DNA from: Brachionus manjavacas
Lineage: Eukaryota; Rotifera; Eurotatoria; Ploima; Brachionidae
Direction: 5' to 3'
DNA: 64,000 bases
Assembly (NCBI GenBank): GCA_019054805.1
Contig: JAHQIY010000007.1
Coordinates: 4,159,501-4,223,500, forward strand
The translations under genes and the position numbers were made by a program. Every line of letters begins with the position of its first letter. The first letter of the stretch is position 1. Positions 1 to 10,071 of this stretch are shown piece by piece. The notes beneath the pieces are model-generated. The model was not told where the DNA came from and searched no databases. It saw only the letters and a program-made list of their open reading frames with translations.

Positions 1-1139
1 TCTTTAAAGAACCTTTTTAAAATTCTTTACAGTTATGCATATAATACAGTTAATAGTATTTTGATATTAACTGTATAATATCAAAATGAATTTTTCTATT
101 TAAACTCATAAAAATATAATTGTTTTTTATTTTGATGATGAAAATAGCATTTAACATTAATGCCAAATAATATAAAATTAATGGATTTAATAAATTCATT
201 AATTCATGTAATTAAATACGATACATTATTTAAAAAAATGAAAAAAAAAAGAAAATTAGAATCATCAAGTTACCATTGAATCCTCGATTTGCCTGGTTTC
301 AAAAATTTTGTTTCAAAATTGAATTTCGTTCGGTCGAAACAATCGAAAGAAAGAATAAATTTTAAATTTTAAAAAAGAATTATGCAAATGATTGGTAAAA
401 AGTTGAGTTTAGTGTATGAAACGAATCAGACTGGATTGCATATTAAATTAAAACATTTTTTTTTTGGTCATGAGTGTCGATTTCACTCAAAAATAATTAT
501 TTACTCCTAAAGCTTGTTAAAGCTTAACCCTTTTTGGATCGCAGCATTTTTTGCTACTACTACTATTTCTTTTCTTCAAGCTTCCTTCAGTTCTAATTTA
601 TTAATTTTTAATTAAAAGCATGGGTATTCTTTAGTTTTACATATTTATTTTAAACTAAAATCAGAGAAAAAAAATAAGATAATAGATTTTTTTAAATTAA
701 ATTTAAAAAAGGAATTTCATAATTTATTGAAATATTAAATATTAATTTAGATGTTGAATTTATAAAAAAGGTTGGATTTCATTCATTTTATTTATATTTC
801 TGTTGATAACAGAGGTATTAGAATTTATTATTCATTTAACATTATCTAAAAAAAACTCATACATTTGATTTTTCACTGATAAAAATTTGGCTTTAAATAA
901 TCTTCTTTTTCGACTTTATGAATTTTAATTAAGGGTATTATTTGTGTGAGAATTTCTAATATTTTTGAAAGAAAAATAAAAATTCTTTCATTATGTTTAT
1001 TTAAGAAAAGATAAAAAGATTCAAAGTTTATAGAGATTTTTAAAAAGAAATTTAAAATTTCTCAGTACTCTTGTTTAGGAACCGAACTAAGCTATATAAA
1101 TTAAACTAGAATCAAGTTTTTTTTTTAATGATCATCATC

Positions 1140-1275
1140 TTATACCATATTCCCTTGTTCGATACTGCAGACTCAATCCCGAAAAACAGCTTTGGTGCAT
1201 GCAACAAACACCATCTCGCCCATGTTAAAACATTCTTGACTAACACCACATGCTCTATAGATTTTGAATTTGCAT
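1140..1275 (-). repeat. SINE-like dispersed repeat, copy 1
   Basis: A G+C-richer block in AT-rich DNA. Read on the minus strand it matches the plus-strand block at about 20180-20270: both have a tgg(g)(c/t)gagatg core, then ttg(t/g)tgcatg, then ccaaag, then a tcgaac motif. The tcgaac near the end recalls the B box of tRNA-derived SINEs, but no clear A box is visible, so the SINE label is an inference. It could equally be part of another element type. Confidence 0.4.
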
Positions 1276-1474
1276 TAAAATCAAGTTTTTTTTTAAAGTC
1301 AAAATTAAAGCTTGATTTTTTGCAAAAATTAAAATTTTATTTTTGAATTTTCAAACTTGATCTAGCGCTATAAATCGAATCAAAAAAAAAATAAGAACAA
1401 TTATTTTAGATTTTTGATTTTTATAAAATTAGAATATTTTACAAAACTCAAGGAAATAATTAAATCCTTGTTCA

Positions 1475-1510
1475 TTTCTGAATCCGCAGTGTCGAACAAG
1501 TGAATACGGT
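1475..1510 (+). repeat. inverted partner of the SINE-like repeat end
   Basis: About 30 bases here match, as an inverted copy with roughly five mismatches, the segment at 1145-1175. The shared core is gcagt(a/g)tcgaacaag. The two copies face each other across about 300 bases, either as a head-to-head pair of repeats or as the ends of one inverted-repeat element. Confidence 0.4.
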
Positions 1511-2205
1511 TTAAAAAATATTAATAAAACATTTAAATAATATTTTTATCATTATTATCTAAAATGTTTGATTTTAAAAAAATTTGAAATCAATCGTGTT
1601 AAGAAATTATATGAGTAGTCTAATGTCACTTGCTCATATCTGACACAAAGTCAAACTAACTCTTGTCAAAATATCAATTCCAATTTTCAAATTAATGTTG
1701 ACATTTTGATTTTTCAAAATAAAATTTAAAATAAATAATTAATTTTTTTCAAAAAAATAATTATCAATTATTACGCATCAAATGTCATTTAAAATCTGTT
1801 TACAGTCTCTAAAGAGAAAATAACATTTAATTGAGTTTTATTTTTATTTTTGTTTAGTATAAATATGATCTCATAAATTGCTTACGCCAACAATCTTAAT
1901 AGATAAAGATTGGATTTTTTTTTATTAAAAATATCTAGAAAAAGAAGGTCATCAAATGTCAATAAGCGTCATTTGGAGGCTAAATAAGAGAACCTTACTA
2001 AAAACAAATCTGTAATTTAACAATTCTAAGGTAATATTATAATTAAGGCTCATTGCTTTAAGAATATTTTTTTAAAAATTTCGATATAAATTTATTTCTA
2101 AGTGAACCCTATTTTATAAAAATTAATAAAATAAATGTCAAGATAGTTGTGAATGAGACTGGAAAATATTTAAAAAATTGCAAATAAAAAAAATTTGAAT
2201 TTAAA

Positions 2206-3114
2206 ATGGAAGATCTTGAAAAGATAGAAGCTCAATCTGACTCTAATCATTATGAAGAAAATTCAACGAATCCCAAAGATTTGAAGCGAAAAAGAAGCAA
2301 AACCGAAAAAAAGTTTGAGCGATACAAAAAGCGTATCGAAAACTACAAGACCAAAAAAGAGGAAAAAAAGCGTCTGAAACAAGAACAATTTGATAAAGTG
2401 GAATCAGGAAAACTAATAAACAATGAGCAAAAATATGAAAACTTTATGAGCAAACGACAAATTAAGGAAAAGATAATGGAACGCTTGAACCAAGTCTACA
2501 CCTCATCAGGAAACAGCTTGAAAATTTGCATCGATTGTTCTTTTAGCGATAAAATGAGCTCTAAAGAAATGTCACGTCTAGCACAACAAATTGGCCGATG
2601 CTATGCCACCAACAAATCCTTGGAATCTCCAGTCCATTTTACCCTTTGCAATTTGGAAACAAACTCAAACTTCTACAAAGAATTATGCCGAGTAAATGAC
2701 GGCTTTGATAGATACATATTGGAAAAAACTAATCAGTCATTGATAGATAGATTCTGTGGTAAAAAAGAAAGTATTTGCTACCTAAGTCCGGATTCGGAAG
2801 AGTATCTTGAAGATATAGATGCTGATCATATATATGTTATAGGAGGTCTGGTAGATGAAACAGTGAATAAAAAGGTTACATTCTCGAAATGTAATGATTT
2901 AAAGATAAAAAGTCGTGCATTACCAATTGAAAAGTACTTAACGCGCCGAATTAGTGACCAAGATGAAAATCGGAAGTTTAATTATAACAAGATTTTAGCA
3001 GTTAATCAAGTTTTTAATATATTAGCTTATGTTTTCGAGCATAAAGATTGGATCAAAGCTTTGGATATCAATGTTCCTAAGAGAAAAGGTTTTATGAACA
3101 GTAAATCTTCTTGA
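2206..3114 (+). CDS. TRMT10A: tRNA (guanine-9-N1)-methyltransferase, TRMT10A/Trm10 family
   Basis: The protein has 302 residues in one exon; yeast Trm10 and human TRMT10A are of similar length (about 293 and 339). The family transfers a methyl group from S-adenosylmethionine to N1 of guanosine 9 in tRNA, using a SPOUT fold. Seen here: a lysine/arginine/glutamate-rich N-terminal third (about 25-90) typical of the tRNA-binding tail, then ICIDCSFSDKM (about 107-117), QIGRCYATNKS, and the hallmark YVIGGLVDE (about 214-222) containing the family's conserved catalytic-pocket aspartate. The end matches the usual AVNQVFNILAY and DWIKAL motifs. The start is the first ATG, in an AAAATGG context, preceded by AT-rich non-coding DNA. 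TRMT10A versus the related TRMT10B cannot be settled by eye; the mitochondrial TRMT10C is less likely because no presequence is visible. Confidence 0.9.
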   Translation: MEDLEKIEAQSDSNHYEENSTNPKDLKRKRSKTEKKFERYKKRIENYKTKKEEKKRLKQEQFDKVESGKLINNEQKYENFMSKRQIKEKIMERLNQVYTSSGNSLKICIDCSFSDKMSSKEMSRLAQQIGRCYATNKSLESPVHFTLCNLETNSNFYKELCRVNDGFDRYILEKTNQSLIDRFCGKKESICYLSPDSEEYLEDIDADHIYVIGGLVDETVNKKVTFSKCNDLKIKSRALPIEKYLTRRISDQDENRKFNYNKILAVNQVFNILAYVFEHKDWIKALDINVPKRKGFMNSKSS

Positions 3115-3643
3115 TCCAAGCCATTTAAATCAAAAATAAGATCAGCTTAACTTTCTTTGCTTCAACTTTTCTTCTTCATTTGTACTTTGCTAAAACCAAA
3201 TAAATTAATTGAAACAATTAAATTTCAAATTTATATAATTTGATTTTTCTAATTTGATATTGAATTTTTACGATAAATTGGTAAGGTATTAAAATTTGAA
3301 TTTTCTTTAGACTAAAATAAAAGAAATTTAAAAAAATGACTTATCATAGATATTTTATTAAATATTAAAATGCTGATCCTATAACATATAAAGTTAAGTT
3401 TTGTTAAATTGAAAGAAATTTAAAAAACAAATGGTTTAATTTTTTGTGTTTGAATTAAAAAATGTTTCCAATGTTGAAATAACATTGAAAAAGTGCGATG
3501 TTTGAAAATTTTTTTTTCAGTTTCAAATGAACAATAATTTTAAGATAATATTGCAAACATTTTTTATAAATTTTGACTTTGGGTTTGTGATATGTTGATC
3601 CTTATAAAGATAATATTTGTAGTTTAATTAACTTACTAAGCTC

Positions 3644-3727
3644 TGTTTTCCATTTTTCATAAATATTAAAATGCTGATCCTATATTGTTTTCCATTTTTC
3701 ATAAATATTAAAATGCTGATCCTATAT
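3644..3727 (+). repeat. Two tandem 42-base units inside family A copy 1
   Basis: Positions 3644-3685 and 3686-3727 are identical, each containing ccatttttcataaat and aaaatgctgatcc. A further partial unit (aaatattaaaatgctgatcctata) lies just outside the element near 3358-3382. The other two copies of the element do not carry this duplication. Confidence 0.8.
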
Positions 3728-3738
3728 TGTATTGTTTT

Positions 3739-3789
3739 GCATTTTAACAAATACTTAATTTTTCATAAATTAAGTATTTGTTAAAATGC
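3739..3789. repeat. Perfect 23-base-pair hairpin
   Basis: The arms at 3739-3761 and 3767-3789 are perfect reverse complements around a 5-base loop. The arm begins gcattttaacaaatactt. It sits inside family A copy 1. Copies 2 and 3 keep only one arm-like segment, so the palindrome probably arose by an inverted duplication in this copy. Confidence 0.85.
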
Positions 3790-5550
3790 ACCAAACGAAA
3801 GTAAATAATTACTAAAGTCAAAATTTTATAAGATGAAAACAAAGTTTTTCGGGTCTAGTAGCTTAAAACAACAACTATGGAAACTATGGTTCATCTGTTA
3901 CTGGAACAATTCTTGTTTTCAGGTTTTATGAACTTTTAGTTGACCTGATCTAAAAATTTTTTACTTGTTTTGAAATTTTTTCATCTTTTTAGAAAAAAGC
4001 TAATGTAATGACAAAATATAAGATAAAAAAATAATTACACAGAAAATTTTATTTTATTATTAAATGAATAAAATAATAAAATAAAATAATAGAAAAATTA
4101 AAAGTTTGGCGGAGTAGGTAAATTTTGCGAAATAGATGAATCTATGACCCCCAAAGTCAAACCCTTAGAGGGTGAATAATTAATCTTAGTTTTTCAATTT
4201 TTATTTTTTAATGCTGAAAGGTAAAGATTTAAGTAAAGAGCGCATTTGGGTATTTTATTTTATATTATTTAACCTTATTTTTAGTTTTTTCATATGGTTT
4301 TGTTCTGAAGGAGTATTTGCTGGGTAAAAAAAAATAAATGAATCGTTTAAAAGCTTAAAAAGAATTTTCAATGTTTTTTTCTAATTACCAAACAAAAATT
4401 AATCTCATTCTATTTCACAAAAGAGTTCAAATATGAAAATGCTTGCAATTATTAACTTAAAATTATTTTTTGAATTTGAAAAAAATATTTGAAACATCGC
4501 ACTTTTTCAATGTTATTTCAACATTGGATACATTTTGTAATTCCAAAAAAAATTAAACCAAATTAAATTACAACTAAAACATCGTCTTTTTAAAATTACG
4601 TTTTTTTCTAAATGGTGTTTAAATTCTCTTTAAATATGATTTTAATTAAGCAAAAATCTTAAACACAAATAAAAAATGCCCTTTTTAAAAATTAGTAATA
4701 AATCATTAAATTCAGACACTGACAAAAGGGAAGTATAGCTTTGTTTATTTTATCTTTTATAAATCGTCTTAATAGGATAATTCCTTTTTTTTTCATTGAA
4801 TTCAAAATTTGTGACTAACGTTATCAAAAATAGATTGAAATTTTTTCCATACGAAAAAATGAACTAAAATTTATTATTTTAAAATTCAATTTTAAATTAT
4901 TAATTTTTTTTTTAATTCCAATTTAATAATGTTTAAATAATTTTAAGAATTTTTTTTCCGGTAGATTAATAATCAATCGTTAATATATCGTTTTTTGATT
5001 AATCAATTCAAAGATTAAATTGATACTGATAAATAAATTTAAGCTTAGATTTAGTTAAATGCCGTTCAATTTGAGTTGAATAAATAAGTTAAAACAATTT
5101 TAGAGACATTTACTTGATTTAAAGAAACATAGAGCTTTAAAAGTAAATTTTTATTTATGATTTAATTTATCAAGAATTATAAAAAATAAATTTCCATTTG
5201 GCAAAAATACAATTCGATTTTAGAGATATCTAAATAAAATTTTTTAATAGAAAAATAAAAAATTATAAGCGATTTTGATCTACAGTCTTTGAATTACAAA
5301 AAAATTAAATAATAATGCAATAAGATTCATTTTAAAAAATCATAAAAATCTGACTTCCTTTCAAAGGTAATTATATTTAAAATAAGGAATATATTTTATG
5401 ATTTTCAATTTAAAAAAATCAATAGTTTACATAAAAGCATTCAAATGGCGTATTTTATAACTTTATTAAGGTACAAATAATTTTGATTCTTCTTGGATAT
5501 CATCTTGAGCAACCTTTTTTTTTAATTCGTTATTATTGGAACAGATAAAC

Positions 5551-5637
5551 CGGTATAAGTAGCTTTGGCACAGATTCTGCATTGCCATGTAGATTCTTTA
5601 GAAGATTTAGCAAATCGTCTAAAAAATTTAATTCGAT
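5551..5637 (-). other. Candidate minus-strand exon with a CxxC motif
   Basis: On the minus strand an acceptor (tttattttag) precedes, and a GT donor follows, an open 87-base segment encoding a basic stretch, then WQCRICAKATYTG, which looks like half of a zinc-binding motif. The plus strand over the same bases is also open for about 58 codons (to roughly 5734) and encodes a helical-looking sequence, so the strand is unresolved. No family was recognised. Confidence 0.25.
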
Positions 5638-6563
5638 CTAAAATAAAACTTTCTCTGAAGATTAAGATGACATTTGTTCTTTTTATTTCAAATTTTCAAA
5701 TAAGAATATACCAATATCACGTTCTAGACCGGTAATTTCAATAATATTAACTTAGTTATTTATTAATTTACATTTAGTAAAATATATTTTATCAATTTTA
5801 AAGTTTGATATTTATTCTATGATCTTTTAAAATTTTTGAAAATCATTGAAATTTCATATTTCAATCATCAATTAAATGTCATGTGATGTATCAATTCAAA
5901 GAAATAAAATCGCAAAAAAATATAGAAATAAAATTTCATAGAATTTTCTGTTTCATTTTAAAATTTTAAAATAAAAGAATTTAGATTTATTTTTAAGATT
6001 TAATTTTTTATTTGTTTAACTGTACTGATCTAAGCCTCCTTCAGATAATTTCTTACCAAGTCTAAAAAAAAAAAATCAACATCTGAAACCAATTCATCTA
6101 AATTATAAATAATCCAAGAATTTATTTTTTCTATAAAAATTATTCTATGAAAACAACTCTATGAGTAAATTATTCCAGGAAAAAGAAATCTATTAAATAA
6201 TATTTTCTATGTTTATTTTACGATTTTATATTAATTATACAGTAGTAGCTAATTCAAATACTAAAGCTTGACGAACTACACTTAGGTCATCTGTTCATTC
6301 AAGTTTTAGAGCTTTCAAGCGTTACTGTTGGTTTACTTTAAAAGAGGAACGCTTACAAGCAATCTACCATTTTTAAGGAAGTAAGACAATGAGGAAAGAG
6401 AATAGCGATTGCGATACACCTTTCCTGAATTTAAAACAAATCAAATAGAAAATTCTGATAGAATATTTTCCCAAAAAAAGTTTAAAAAATATTTTGATTT
6501 TGATAAAACTTTTCAAAATTTTTGTAATTAATTCTTGCATATTGGCTAGTTTTTGTTTCCCAG

Positions 6564-6664
6564 GTGTTGGTACGTGTATTAGCTACCATCCATCTCATGC
6601 TCAAATCAAAACGACTAATGACGCACGTCCTAAAGATATTTATCCACGTTTAATGCTGCATTAG
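6564..6664 (+). other. Candidate terminal exon of an unrecognised plus-strand gene
   Basis: A good acceptor (tttgtttcccag) is followed by an open frame of 32 codons ending in TAG at 6662-6664. It includes YHPSHAQIKTTNDARPKDIY, and its base composition is much less AT-rich than the flanks. An upstream partner may lie at about 6310-6379, where a segment bounded by an acceptor (gttttag) and a gtaaga donor is open, but its leftover phase does not match this exon directly. No homologue was recognised. Confidence 0.3.
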
Positions 6665-8169
6665 GAACCCAAAATCTCGCTTTAGCTTCCCACTGACAAC
6701 TGAAAATTTAAATTCAATTTCAATTAGCTGTCAAAAAAGCGAAATTCTAGATTTTTGCGACGGGCTAAAAATCAGAATTAAAAAAAAATTTTAATATAAA
6801 AAAATAAAAACGAATGTGGCGTTAAAATTTGAGATTTGAAAAATAATTTAAATTTTGGTTCTAAATAATTTCTAGACTAAGATCCTATTTACAATTTAAA
6901 AATTTTGTTTTTCACTAATTTTTAGATAACATTATGTCAGATAAAGTTGATGTTAAAATATTTTGAAGACTACAGCTAGCAGATGAACAAAAAATATCTC
7001 CTGCACTCTGCCTAGAATAAAATCTCAAAAGGATTTTTGCACGGTTGCAATAAGATATGTTTGCTCCATCAATGCCATTAACATTAGTTTCCTGATTTTG
7101 TATAGTCAATCAAGGTAACAAAAGTAGAGTGCTTTTCCCCAAATAAAAAAAAATTAAATAGTCAAATCATGACTTTTCAAGTCTTTTTCAAAAAGTCCAA
7201 GTGACGGCTTGTTTGAATAAAATCTTAGCTGCTCGGAACGGCAAATAAAATAGCCAAATTTTAGTGACTTTTTTTTTGTGCACGCAAGCTTTTAAACAAC
7301 TCTAAATCTATCTAATCCATAATTTTAAGAATTAATTTTTTAACAGAGATTTTTAATTTTTGATATTTTTGTCCATTAAAAATCTATAGAAAACTTTTCA
7401 TGTCTTTAATATTTCATATTTTGAATATTATTGTACTTTTATTAGAAAATACAAAGTAAAAGTGCATATTATAAATCATTCAATTGTCAAAATTTAAATT
7501 AAAATGATTTTTAGTCTTTTCCACTTTTTTTTATGTTCTTCTAATAAGATAATCTCATCAAAAACACTGCAATAAAATGAGACGTAAAGAAACAGACTAA
7601 TGAATCATTTGTTTACAAAAAATATGAGATGAAAATCTGAAACTGAAGAATCTATGTAATTGTTTTCATATATTTAGGTAACACACACATTTTGACATTA
7701 AAGACACTTTAAGTAAATTGATTAAAAAATTTCATTATCTCACTAAATATTTAATTTTTTTCCTTATTTACTGAAAAAAAAAATATTAAAAAATTTAAAA
7801 AAGGCGTAAATAAGTTCAATTAGCTTCTTTTATTTACCAACAATTAAGTTCAGTAAAATCAGTGGCAATGAAAATTATTTGTTTCGGTTTATTAAAACTC
7901 TAAAAATTTTCACCATATTTTGCTTAAAGCTAAATTTCGATTTATTCAAAAAATTTACTAGAATAATTTTAGTTAAATTTATTAGATTGTACGTAGTTAT
8001 AACAAGCTACTAGGAATTATTTTTTTGCGTAAATTTTTAAAACCATCAAAGTTGACGATTACAAAAAATCTTTTAAATACGAGCTTTCCTTCTTAAACCT
8101 GATTTTTCAATAAAATTTTAAAAAGCTTATTTGAATTTTTTATATCTTAATTTAAAATTTTTTTTAGAA

Positions 8170-10071
8170 ATGATAACAGGCACCATTGAATTTTTATTTA
8201 TATTATTTTATACAAAACTTGTCAGTGTTTCTCAAATTAGTTCCTATTCGTTTGAATGTAATGACCATTGTGATAAAGTGAAATATCTGAACTATCCTAT
8301 GGGTTGCTTTTGTACCGGCTGTGAATTCTATAGTGATTGCTGCCATGATCGTCCATCTCCTAGTCAAAAAAACCATTTGAAGTGTAGCTCAAAGATATCT
8401 GATGATTACTACATCTACTCGGTGGATTCATGTCCTGAAGAATTCTTCACAAATAAATATCCAGAAAAATTTATTAAGGAAAAATGTGAAAGTGATAATG
8501 AGACATACATGCCTCTCATTCTACCAATATACTCAACTGAAGATGAGCTTGTCTACAAAAATATCTATTGTGCAAAATGTAATTTCAAAAATTTGACAAA
8601 ATTAAAAATGTTCACCATTAATTTAAAAAACAACTATCATGAATCTTTTTTCGATCAAGCATTCATCAATGAATTGCTAAAAGGAAATAAGAATGCATCT
8701 TATGACTATGAACTAAAATTTGATCCTCCTGCTAATGCTACAACAAGATCTTGCAAAAAAACAATTGATTCATGTCCTTCAAATTATACCAACACAGAAA
8801 TTTCCAATCTTTGTCAAAAATCGACAGCATACAGATACACATTCACTGGTCTAAGCTACAAAAACGAATTTTGTGCCGTATGTAATGACCAAAATATAGA
8901 TATGCTGCAATGTGTTGAAAGAATCGACTATAACACATTTGTGAATAGTTTGCAGATTTTATTTGATTTGTCCGACTTAAATGACGAGTCAACTATTGAT
9001 TTAAAAGTCAAATATAATGATATAGAAATAGATTACAACAAATCAGTGTCTTTTCATCACTTGAACAGCAGAGAATGCAATCAGATGCTTGGTCAGGACC
9101 TAAGCAAAAAATATTTGACCATCATCGGCCAAGCGATTTCAATATCGAGCTTATGTCTGCTAATTTTGATCTATGTAAAGAACAAGCTCTATGGCAATTT
9201 GCCAGGTAAAATGCTTCTTTCTCTAAGCTCAGCCCTGCTTTTTTCTCAAATATTTTTTCTTATCTCAACTTATTTGACTCCGTCGTTGGCCGATAGGAGT
9301 CAAAAAGAAAATTGTGATTTTTTTGTTGGAAGCGATTTGGGTTTGAAGAGAATAAAAGAAATTCTGCCATGCTACATTGCTGCGGTGCTGACTCATTTTT
9401 TTCATCTAAATTTTTTCATATGGACCAACTTGATGGCATTCGATTTGTTCAGAATGTTCCAAAAATTTGGCAAAATAATTAATGATGATCAAAAATTTCT
9501 CAGATATTACCTAATAAGTATAACAATACCAATTATTGGCATTGGTTTACTACATTTAAAAAACATGAACCAGCTTTCATACGGCATCCAAAGTTGCTTT
9601 ATTTCTAATGGTATTGATATCCTGGTGTTTTTTGTCGTACCTATTGCCACAGTCTTAATTTTAAATCTTCTATTTTTAATCTTCAGTGTCTATTATGTAA
9701 AAAAAGCTGATCTTTTGTCAGCAAAATACTTGTCTCATGATAAATTATCAAATACGAATAAAAAAAGTGAAAAATCTAGACTTCTACTATTCGCCAAATT
9801 GTTCATTTTGACCGGGATGACTTGGATTGTTGGCGTGGTCAGCTCACTAATGAATAAAAAATACTCTGTTTTGTGGTACTTTTACATAATTCTTAATTCC
9901 CTTCAAGGATTATTTATATTTTGCACTTATGGTTTTAATCATAACTCTAAGTCCAACATAAAATCAAATGTGTCCAAAATGATGTCATATTTTAGTAAAG
10001 AAAAAATAATTATCAAAGACAAAACTTCAAGAACCACTTCGTCAGAGAACCAAATTTCTGAATCCAAATAG
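8170..10071 (+). CDS. Methuselah-like (adhesion/secretin-type) receptor with somatomedin-B domain
   Basis: A single-exon 633-residue seven-pass receptor. The start is the ATG at 8170, because the frame further upstream begins only with a TTG codon. A hydrophobic signal peptide (about 1-25) is followed by a somatomedin-B-like cysteine cluster ending CFCTGCEFYSDCCHD (about 46-60), then a cysteine-rich, N-glycosylation-rich ectodomain to about residue 310. Seven hydrophobic segments follow at roughly 315-336, 348-368, 400-424, 446-463, 481-509, 539-560 and 567-589. TM6-TM7 carry the methuselah-type signatures TGMTWIVG and LNSLQGLFIF. No clear autoproteolytic GPS motif is visible, which fits methuselah-like receptors better than classical adhesion GPCRs. 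The C-terminal tail is serine/threonine-rich. The ligand is unknown. A polypyrimidine-AG lies three bases before the start codon (see findings). Confidence 0.85.
   Translation: MITGTIEFLFILFYTKLVSVSQISSYSFECNDHCDKVKYLNYPMGCFCTGCEFYSDCCHDRPSPSQKNHLKCSSKISDDYYIYSVDSCPEEFFTNKYPEKFIKEKCESDNETYMPLILPIYSTEDELVYKNIYCAKCNFKNLTKLKMFTINLKNNYHESFFDQAFINELLKGNKNASYDYELKFDPPANATTRSCKKTIDSCPSNYTNTEISNLCQKSTAYRYTFTGLSYKNEFCAVCNDQNIDMLQCVERIDYNTFVNSLQILFDLSDLNDESTIDLKVKYNDIEIDYNKSVSFHHLNSRECNQMLGQDLSKKYLTIIGQAISISSLCLLILIYVKNKLYGNLPGKMLLSLSSALLFSQIFFLISTYLTPSLADRSQKENCDFFVGSDLGLKRIKEILPCYIAAVLTHFFHLNFFIWTNLMAFDLFRMFQKFGKIINDDQKFLRYYLISITIPIIGIGLLHLKNMNQLSYGIQSCFISNGIDILVFFVVPIATVLILNLLFLIFSVYYVKKADLLSAKYLSHDKLSNTNKKSEKSRLLLFAKLFILTGMTWIVGVVSSLMNKKYSVLWYFYIILNSLQGLFIFCTYGFNHNSKSNIKSNVSKMMSYFSKEKIIIKDKTSRTTSSENQISESK

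Larger units (their letters stand above)
1..2205. other. AT-rich intergenic stretch upstream of TRMT10A
   Basis: No gene is recognisable. The only non-background segments are the SINE-like piece at 1140-1275, its inverted partner at 1475-1510, and a short run of ACT triplets near 557-566 that resembles the 3' tails of the LINE copies further on. The ORF at 1128-1346 lies over the SINE-like piece and is not considered a gene. Confidence 0.6.
3432..4560 (+). mobile_element. Non-autonomous TIR element, family A copy 1 (internally deleted)
   Basis: About 75-base terminal inverted repeats begin tggtttaatttttt and include caatgttgaaataacattg and aaaaagtgcgatgttt; the right end is the reverse complement of the left. 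The same ends and interior recur at 31318-32536 and, inverted, at 38489-39713. Relative to those copies this one lacks part of the middle. No transposase frame is present, so it is a non-autonomous DNA transposon or large MITE. A clear target duplication is not visible in the AT-rich flanks. Confidence 0.75.
4561..8169. other. Intergenic region with exon-like islands
   Basis: Mostly AT-rich DNA with no complete gene. Three islands look coding or formerly coding: 5551-5637, 6297-6379 with 6564-6664, and 6915-7109. They are described separately or under findings. They could be exons of an unrecognised gene or transposon relics. The remainder shows homopolymer runs only. Confidence 0.5.

Noticed and set aside
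1128-1346. 72-codon ORF as a gene
   Set aside because: It coincides with the dispersed SINE-like block and ends in AT-rich translation (phenylalanine/lysine). No family signature.
6664-6765. Imperfect palindrome around tgacaactgaaaattt and aattagctgtca
   Set aside because: The pairing is patchy and AT-rich. It is not distinguishable from chance without alignment to other copies.
8131-8169. N-terminal extension of the receptor frame from 8131
   Set aside because: It begins with TTG, not ATG, and runs through a pyrimidine-rich acceptor-like tract. The first ATG, at 8170, is directly followed by a signal peptide.
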